Below are positions 6,294-10,628 of a stretch of 10,628 nucleotides of DNA, one piece after another. This DNA is from Clostridiales bacterium (GTDB taxonomy: Bacteria > Bacillota > Clostridia > Oscillospirales > CAG-272). The stretch lies in contig DXYE01000088.1 of the NCBI GenBank assembly GCA_019415985.1, positions 1-10,628 on the forward strand, in the 5' to 3' direction. The notes below the pieces were generated by a model that ran no database searches, was not told the DNA's origin, and saw nothing but the letters and a program-made list of their open reading frames with translations. How positions within the stretch are numbered: position 1 is the stretch's first letter; every line of letters begins with the position of its first letter. Both the position numbers and the translations under genes were made by a program.

Positions 6294-7481
6294 ATGAAGA
6301 TCAAACGAAGTATAAAACGTCTGTGTGCTCTGATACTCACTCTGGCTGTTCTCCTATGCTTTGCGGCTTCCGCCTCCGGCCCAGATATCCCCGGGGAAGA
6401 CCCTGATGGCGCCGTAGCCGTCGATACAACGGTTTTAAATGTCTCTGCCCGGTGCGCCGTTCTCCTCGAGGCGGAAACCGGCAGTATTGTGTATGAAAAA
6501 AATGCCGATGAGATTCGGCCCATGGCAAGTACTACAAAGATCATGACCGCTCTGGTTGCCCTAGAGGCCGGAGAAATGTCGAAAGAAGTCATCGTCTCCG
6601 AAGAAGCAGTCGGAATTGAAGGCTCTTCTGTCTATCTCTATGAGGGCGAGCGGCTTTCACTCGAGCAGCTTTTGTATGCGTTGATGCTGGAGAGTGCGAA
6701 CGATGCCGCAACCGCTATCGCGGTCGATGTGGCCGGAAGTGTGGAAGCTTTCGCAGATATGATGAATACAAAAGCCCGCGAACTTGGACTTGAGAACACT
6801 TCTTTTACGAATCCCCATGGACTCGACAATGAGAACCACAAAACAACAGCCTACGATCTTGCCAAGTTGACGGCTTACGCGCTCAAAAATGATACCTTCA
6901 GAGAAATCGTCTCTACCTACCGCATGGAAATCCCCTTGAAAAACGGCGAAGGCACTCGGCTTCTGATCAATCACAATAAGCTGCTGAAGCTGTACAAGGG
7001 CGCCATTGGGGTGAAGACAGGATTCACGAAAAAAAGCGGCAGGTGTCTCGTTTCTGCGGCGAAACGCGATGGTGTGACGCTGATCTGCGTGACACTCGAC
7101 GCACCGGACGACTGGAACGATCATATGAATTTATTCGATTACGGTTTCTCCTGTTATGAACAGAGGACGCTCGCAGAAGCAGGCGCCTACACGATTCAGG
7201 TACCAGTAGTCGGTGGTGTGACGGACAAAGTCACCGCAACCAATCCGGAGCCGCTTTCGGCTGTCATGATGAAGGATGCCGGAGATGTAAAAGCGGTAGT
7301 TGAGATGGATCGCTTTCTTTACGCGCCGGTCGAAGCCGGCTGCGAAATCGGACGCGTTGTCTTTTATCGCGCCGGAACGGCAGTAGCTTCCACACCGATC
7401 GTAGCACAGGAAAACGTGCAATGTCCAGAAGAAAGCGGCGGATTCTTGCAGTGGCTGATGAATCTCTTCGGCATGGGCTGA
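6294..7481 (+). CDS. dacF: D-alanyl-D-alanine carboxypeptidase (DacF/PBP5-like, peptidase S11)
   Basis: A 395-aa secreted serine carboxypeptidase that removes the terminal D-Ala from peptidoglycan stem peptides, limiting cross-linking; DacF-type enzymes trim spore peptidoglycan. A signal peptide covers about residues 1-28 (MKIKRSIKRL then a hydrophobic core, AASA). All three penicillin-binding motifs are present: STTK (S79-K82, nucleophile S79), SAN (134-136) and KTG (241-243). A beta-rich PBP5-type C-terminal domain covers about 290-380, and a final amphipathic segment GFLQWLMNLFGMG could anchor it to the membrane. The start is fixed by an in-frame TAA two codons upstream of ATG 6294. The ribosome site AAAGGA is 12 bases away, longer than usual. 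rluB follows after 33 bases with no terminator, so the two probably share a transcript. Confidence 0.95.
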   Translation: MKIKRSIKRLCALILTLAVLLCFAASASGPDIPGEDPDGAVAVDTTVLNVSARCAVLLEAETGSIVYEKNADEIRPMASTTKIMTALVALEAGEMSKEVIVSEEAVGIEGSSVYLYEGERLSLEQLLYALMLESANDAATAIAVDVAGSVEAFADMMNTKARELGLENTSFTNPHGLDNENHKTTAYDLAKLTAYALKNDTFREIVSTYRMEIPLKNGEGTRLLINHNKLLKLYKGAIGVKTGFTKKSGRCLVSAAKRDGVTLICVTLDAPDDWNDHMNLFDYGFSCYEQRTLAEAGAYTIQVPVVGGVTDKVTATNPEPLSAVMMKDAGDVKAVVEMDRFLYAPVEAGCEIGRVVFYRAGTAVASTPIVAQENVQCPEESGGFLQWLMNLFGMG

Positions 7482-7514
7482 GAGGAATCGGCAGAACGCA
7501 CGGGGTGAGATAAA

Positions 7515-8261
7515 ATGGACCAGGGACAAAAGCTTAGAATACAGAAATGGATGTCGGACTGCGGTGTTATGTCGCGCAGAGCAGCCGAGACGGAAATTTT
7601 ATCCGGTCATATATTTATAAACGGGCAGCCGGCGGAACTCGGACAGAAAATCGATCCTCGGCACGATATTGTAACCTACAGGGGAAAAAGGATTATACGG
7701 GAGGAACAGAGCGCCCGTAAATGTTACCTGATGCTGAACAAGCCGCGCGGATATGTGACAACATTAAACGATGACCGCGGCAGACCGTGCATAAGCGAGC
7801 TTATAGCGGACGTAGGTGTCCGTGTTTATCCGGTCGGACGGCTGGACATGGATTCGGAGGGATTGCTGCTGCTGACAAACGACGGCGAATTTGCCAACCG
7901 CATGATGCATCCCCGGCACGAGATTCCCAAAATATACCATGTAAGGCTAAACGGTGAAATCACGCCGGAGGCATTGTATGAACTCAGACAGCCCATGGTC
8001 ATTGACGGCTATCGGATTCGCCCTGTGGCGGTTTCCATTGTTGCACGGAGCGATGGCAATACCGTTCTTCGAATGGAGCTTTTCGAGGGACGTAACCGTC
8101 AAATACGTAAAATGTGTGAAGTCTGCGGTCTGAATATCGAGCGACTTCAGCGTATTGCAATCGGAGATGTACGTTTGGGCAATCTCCGGCCCGGAAAATG
8201 GGCCAGATTGACTGGCAGGCAAAAAAGTGCGCTGGGGATCAATGACCGAACAAAGAGATAA
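7515..8261 (+). CDS. rluB: RluB-family rRNA pseudouridine synthase
   Basis: A 248-aa member of the RsuA/RluB/RluE pseudouridine synthases; RluB converts a uridine in the 23S rRNA peptidyl-transferase region (U2605 in Escherichia coli numbering). An N-terminal S4 RNA-binding domain (about 1-60, RIQKWMSDCGVMSRRAAE) is followed by the catalytic domain with KPRGYVTTL (77-85) and the motif GRLDMDSEGLLLLTNDG, whose catalytic aspartate is D111. RNRQIRKM near residue 195 and the terminal RPGKWARLT are also family features. Length is normal. GGGGTGA lies seven bases upstream of ATG 7515. The 3' end overlaps the next gene by 20 bases, implying translational coupling. RsuA and RluB are hard to separate by eye; the gene context favours RluB. 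Confidence 0.93.
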   Translation: MDQGQKLRIQKWMSDCGVMSRRAAETEILSGHIFINGQPAELGQKIDPRHDIVTYRGKRIIREEQSARKCYLMLNKPRGYVTTLNDDRGRPCISELIADVGVRVYPVGRLDMDSEGLLLLTNDGEFANRMMHPRHEIPKIYHVRLNGEITPEALYELRQPMVIDGYRIRPVAVSIVARSDGNTVLRMELFEGRNRQIRKMCEVCGLNIERLQRIAIGDVRLGNLRPGKWARLTGRQKSALGINDRTKR

Positions 8262-8721
8262 AAATGAGAGGAAATTGCAGAGACACTTTACTTTGTCAAT
8301 GCCTCTGCATACAAAAAATATGCTGTTGATTCAACCCATCCCAACCAAAAAAGAACAACAGGAGCTCTGTTTACGGTGCGGCGTTACCTTTGATCCGGAT
8401 ATGTTGGCGTATCGCGCTGTCGACGACGGCGTTTTTGTCGGCATCTGTCAATTTATTATTCGCGATGATAAAGGAATCCTGCGCGATTTGAAGAATGCAA
8501 AGGATTCAAACGACCGGGATGCACTGTTTATTATGGGACGCCAGACGCTGAACTTTATTGATCTATGCGGTATACATCAGGCGGAATACAGAGGTTTAGA
8601 GCCCGATGATGCGCTTCTGAGGCGGATTGGCTTTCATCTTTCTGAAGACGGTTCCGTCTGGCGTATGGATCTGACCGGTTTCTTTGACGGCGGCACCTGC
8701 AAGCATTCCCACACAGATTAA
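8242..8721 (+). CDS. GNAT-like acetyltransferase-fold protein
   Basis: A 159-aa protein starting at ATG 8242, with GGGGA five bases upstream, overlapping rluB by 20 bases in another frame. It resembles divergent GNAT-like proteins often found beside rluB in Clostridia. The segment YRAVDDGVFVGICQFII corresponds to the central beta-strands, and the helix with GRQTLNFIDLCGI and the RIGFHL...WRMDLTGFF ending match the usual tail. The canonical acetyl-CoA pyrophosphate loop (Q/RxxGxG/A) is not evident, so enzymatic activity is uncertain. The first 20 residues are poorly conserved-looking, and a later start at the MPLHTK methionine is possible. It is the last gene of the cluster, ending 32 bases before a strong terminator. 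No substrate can be assigned. Confidence 0.75.
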   Translation: MTEQRDKNERKLQRHFTLSMPLHTKNMLLIQPIPTKKEQQELCLRCGVTFDPDMLAYRAVDDGVFVGICQFIIRDDKGILRDLKNAKDSNDRDALFIMGRQTLNFIDLCGIHQAEYRGLEPDDALLRRIGFHLSEDGSVWRMDLTGFFDGGTCKHSHTD

Positions 8722-8753
8722 AAAAGCTGTATTTTTAATCTATAAAGAGATTG

Positions 8754-8793
8754 AAAAGTCCTGGGCACGGCATAGCCATGCTCGGGACTTTTT
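8754..8793 (+). terminator. Strong rho-independent terminator of the ytfJ-dacF-rluB cluster
   Basis: AAAAGTCC (8754-8761) and GGACTTTT (8785-8792) pair, and the stem continues through TGGGCA/TGCTCG with two G-U wobbles. After one mismatch, a GGC-ATA-GCC cap follows. A run of five T residues ends the element. An upstream AT-rich inverted repeat (about 8732-8757) shares its AAAA and could compete weakly. Confidence 0.9.
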
Positions 8794-8977
8794 ATAATGA
8801 AATAGCAGTAAAAGTACAGTTGTCTTCCCTCTTTCTGCAACGCTTCATGGCAAAACCCTAAGAGGTTGTACTCTTTCCCCGTTGTTGCCTCCGTTTTTCT
8901 TTGTGAACGCTGCTAACAAACCTCATACCAATTAAATTGAATTCAAGCATTTTCTTAATTGAAATTTATTCACCTAA

Positions 8978-9422
8978 CTAATGAAAATAATCTATTATAT
9001 GTCCAACAATTAAATCCATATCCACTGTATTTCCAAGTTTATAAACCGGTATAGAGAATCTATCATAAAGAACAGAAGACAATTTAGAATACTTTTCGTC
9101 AGTTATAACAATTCTTTGCCCGTAAATTCCGATCCAATCGTCTTTTATATCCATAGGAAACTTCAAAAGCAACCACCTTACAATCAACACTGGATTCAAT
9201 GAACAGTTTAGTTCTCATTATGTAATCCATTTCATCAAAAGGATTTATACAAAGAATAACCGCATCGGGTTGTGTTCCTAACAGAAAGCTAAACTGCGGG
9301 AGGTTGTATTGAATCATATTGCCAATATCATAGAGCAGTACTCCTGATTGAGAACTAGTAATTACAATATCTATAGCTTTCGTGCAAAGGTTTTGCATAA
9401 AACTATTCAAATATCGGAACAA
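8978..9422 (-). pseudogene. Frameshifted C-terminal remnant resembling TIGR04066 peptide-maturation protein
   Basis: Two frames read as one protein. The first (9422 to about 9160) carries IVITSSQSGVLLYDIGNM, FSFLLGTQPDAVILCINPFD and SSVDCKVVAF. The second (about 9160 to 8978) continues FPMDIKDDWIGIYGQRI and ends IIDYF. They join at a short T-run (GGAAAC on the plus strand, 9156-9161), where restoring two T residues would give EVFPMDIKDDW. From memory this matches the C-terminus of TIGR04066, a family defined as part of clostridial peptide-maturation (RiPP) clusters beside radical SAM enzymes and CLI_3235-type precursors. The N-terminal half is absent, replaced by the transglutaminase-like fragment. 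No precursor or radical SAM gene is in the window. The break is certain; the family call is moderately sure. Confidence 0.65.
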
Positions 9423-9864
9423 ATACCCTTGTAACTACATGGTTGTCAAATGGAACCACATCAATAGGTAAACATGATATTTTCCGTGCATTGAAACCCA
9501 AAGCCAATAATATTTCTGTAAGAACTGTTGCGTGACATAAACAATTTACCGTGGTTCGATTGTTATTACAATATTTTAATATTTCACACGCATTGAGTTT
9601 GCCGTTATAGTCGCTCTGCATTTTACTTAACAATTATTGAAACGTCCACTCCATAGCTTTAAAGCATAACTCTAAATCTGTTCTATTTTTATTTAAGCGA
9701 TCTAAATGATATTGCCGTTTCAAATTTTTTAAACCTTCATCATCAGTAATAGACTTACAAAAATAACTTTTTGTCCATATGCTTTGACTTATTGAATATT
9801 TTCTATTATTTTTCAAAATAAACTCATAATTTTCCCTGTTTTTCAATATCCATTCTGGATACAA
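9403..9864 (-). pseudogene. Transglutaminase-like fragment with in-frame TAA
   Basis: One frame runs from 9864 to 9403, interrupted by TAA at 9636-9634; the codons on both sides are in register (...KAMEWTFQ-stop-LLSKMQSDYNG...). The second part carries VNCLCHATVLTEILLALGF and DNHVVTRVF, which fit the cysteine and histidine strands of a transglutaminase-like (papain-fold) domain. The catalytic aspartate strand (usually LDP) that should follow is missing because the frame ends at the junction with the TIGR04066-like remnant. The start is set by GGAGG (9873-9877), eight bases before TTG 9864; a GTG at 9870 is too close. Intact relatives would be roughly 250-300 aa. Premature stop and lost C-terminus indicate a pseudogene. 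Confidence 0.65.
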
Positions 9865-9999
9865 TTGCACTTCCTCCCTTTACTTTAATTATTTAAACTA
9901 CAAAAACTCCTTCGTTCGCACGCTTTAAACTAATATATATTATGCACTGTCCACAAAAAAATCGATCCGGAAATTTGTAAGGATTACTCTTGTTTCAAA

Positions 10000-10344
10000 T
10001 CAGAGAAAGGTTTGCTTTGGGTGTAGGTATAGGGCAAGCTCGGTATCTACGTGTTCAAGCAGCATATCGATCCCTTCAAACGGTTTATCCAGTTCTTCAG
10101 CGATGGTTTCCGGCATCATCTCAAGGATCCACTTGAAAGAACGGTAGTGCTGCAGAAGAACATGTGTGTTGTGGAAAGCAGTGCTGCGTCTTTTCTGCTG
10201 GGCATTGCGAACTTTTGTGTTGTCGATCTCATGATCACCCAATATCCCACGCTTTGTAAGAAGTGAGATAAAAGCGTCTGACTGCGCAAGTATTTTATTC
10301 TCTTGCTGTTCATACAGCGAGTTTTCCTCCGGTTTCGGGCTCAT
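10000..10344 (-). CDS. Small mobile-element-associated protein, possibly truncated
   Basis: A 114-aa charged protein beginning MSPKPEENSLYEQQENKIL. The segment TAFHNTHVLLQHYRSFKWIL and the following MPETIAEELDKPFEGIDMLL are of a type I recall in longer clostridial proteins (about 200 aa), often near ParB on integrative conjugative elements, which continue into a sigma-like helix-turn-helix region. Here the frame stops shortly after, with an unusual tail (LYLHPKQTFL), so the C-terminal domain appears lost. The ribosome site AAAGGAG is about ten bases upstream of ATG 10344. No membrane segment or catalytic motif is seen. It follows the ParB remnant by 75 bases on the same strand. Function unknown. 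Confidence 0.55.
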   Translation of the reverse strand: MSPKPEENSLYEQQENKILAQSDAFISLLTKRGILGDHEIDNTKVRNAQQKRRSTAFHNTHVLLQHYRSFKWILEMMPETIAEELDKPFEGIDMLLEHVDTELALYLHPKQTFL

Positions 10345-10375
10345 ATGTAAACATCTCCTTTGCTATTTGTGTTAT

Positions 10376-10402
10376 ATCCACGGGCGCACATGGCCCACGG
10401 AT
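10376..10402. repeat. Imperfect inverted repeat between ParB remnant and next gene
   Basis: ATCC-ac-GGGC (10376-10385) and GCCC-ac-GGAT (10393-10402) form an 8-pair stem with a 2x2 internal loop and a seven-base loop, followed on the plus strand by TTTTA. It lies just 3' of the point where ParB similarity ends and could be a weak terminator, an operator or a deletion-joint structure. Confidence 0.4.
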
Positions 10403-10419
10403 TTTACTCGTATCTTCAA

Positions 10420-10628
10420 CTACAGGAGGGTATATATAATTGCTCCTGCAGTCATATAACGCTGGATTTGTGTATTGCTATCTGTTGTTTCTGCCGCCAG
10501 CAATTCTCTTGATTTGCCCGTTAAATAATCGTGTCCCACTGGGACACCATTTTCTTTTCTCGGTCTGCCTGCCTGTCTTTTCATAGCGTCAAGCCGCATT
10601 TTATATGCGTGGGCTTTTTCCGAGGGAA
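10420..10628 (-). pseudogene. parB: ParB-family partition protein, truncated and cut by window edge
   Basis: The frame enters from the right edge and stops at TAG 10422-10420, giving the last 68 residues. EKAHAYKMRLDAMKRQ, GRPRKEN and KSRELLAAETTDSNTQIQRY match the central helix-turn-helix region of ParB/Spo0J-like proteins encoded on clostridial conjugative elements, where the specific sequence normally continues RYIRLTELIPELL. Here the reading changes after QRYM to TAGAIIYTLL and stops, so about the C-terminal half is missing. ParB binds parS-like sites and works with ParA in element or chromosome partition; this copy lacks the dimerisation end. Upstream portions lie outside the window. Confidence 0.72.

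Noticed and set aside
9931..9942. TAATATATATTA perfect palindrome
   Set aside because: It is simple AT repeat sequence in an AT-rich region, expected by chance.
10051..10266. 71-aa plus-strand frame
   Set aside because: It is antisense to the 114-aa gene at 10000-10344, which has the ribosome site and recognisable segments.
1..10628. CRISPR array, rRNA genes, complete insertion sequence
   Set aside because: No regularly spaced repeats, rRNA-like sequence or transposase frame with terminal inverted repeats was seen.

Overview
The window looks like a chromosome segment of a low-to-moderate GC, endospore-forming Firmicute of class Clostridia. The main reason is the plus-strand order GerW/YtfJ-family sporulation protein, DacF-like D,D-carboxypeptidase, RluB-family pseudouridine synthase and a GNAT-like protein. 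From memory this is a common neighbourhood in Clostridia. Ribosome binding sites are strong and AGGAG-like. Family assignments rest on motifs and recalled homologues; no database search was run.

Layout. Bases 1-251 hold an unrecognised minus-strand reading frame that runs off the left edge. A classical short-chain dehydrogenase (519-1292, +) converges on a thiolase (1364-2536, -) across a hairpin terminator. The thiolase has the usual nucleophile and C-terminal cysteines, but the histidine of its GHP motif is replaced by tyrosine. Bases 2537-3401 contain no convincing gene. A predicted lipoprotein (3402-3944, -) and a two-helix membrane protein (4079-4714, -) follow. The membrane protein has a very good promoter at 4779-4807. 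A 714-base gap then holds a divergent, near-consensus promoter and a duplicated A-rich motif ahead of the sporulation/cell-wall cluster (5429-8721, +). That cluster closes with a strong rho-independent terminator at 8754-8793.

Downstream of the terminator the sequence becomes visibly AT-rich and all gene remnants lie on the minus strand. Bases 8978-9864 are a composite of two broken genes: a transglutaminase-like fragment with an in-frame TAA, abutting a frameshifted fragment that resembles the C-terminus of the clostridial 'peptide maturation system' family TIGR04066. Bases 10000-10344 encode a small protein of a type I associate with integrative conjugative elements. Bases 10420-10628 are the end of a truncated ParB-family protein. 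I read the right 1.8 kb as an accessory island in decay, with traces of a peptide natural-product (RiPP) locus and a conjugative element.

How the genes work together. GerW, DacF and RluB fit forespore/spore-cortex physiology plus ribosome maturation as a conserved cluster. The SDR and thiolase could act on ketone or acyl-CoA substrates, but nothing in the sequence links them to one pathway. I see no intact novel system. The most unusual observations are the Cys/Tyr thiolase and the RiPP-like remnant.
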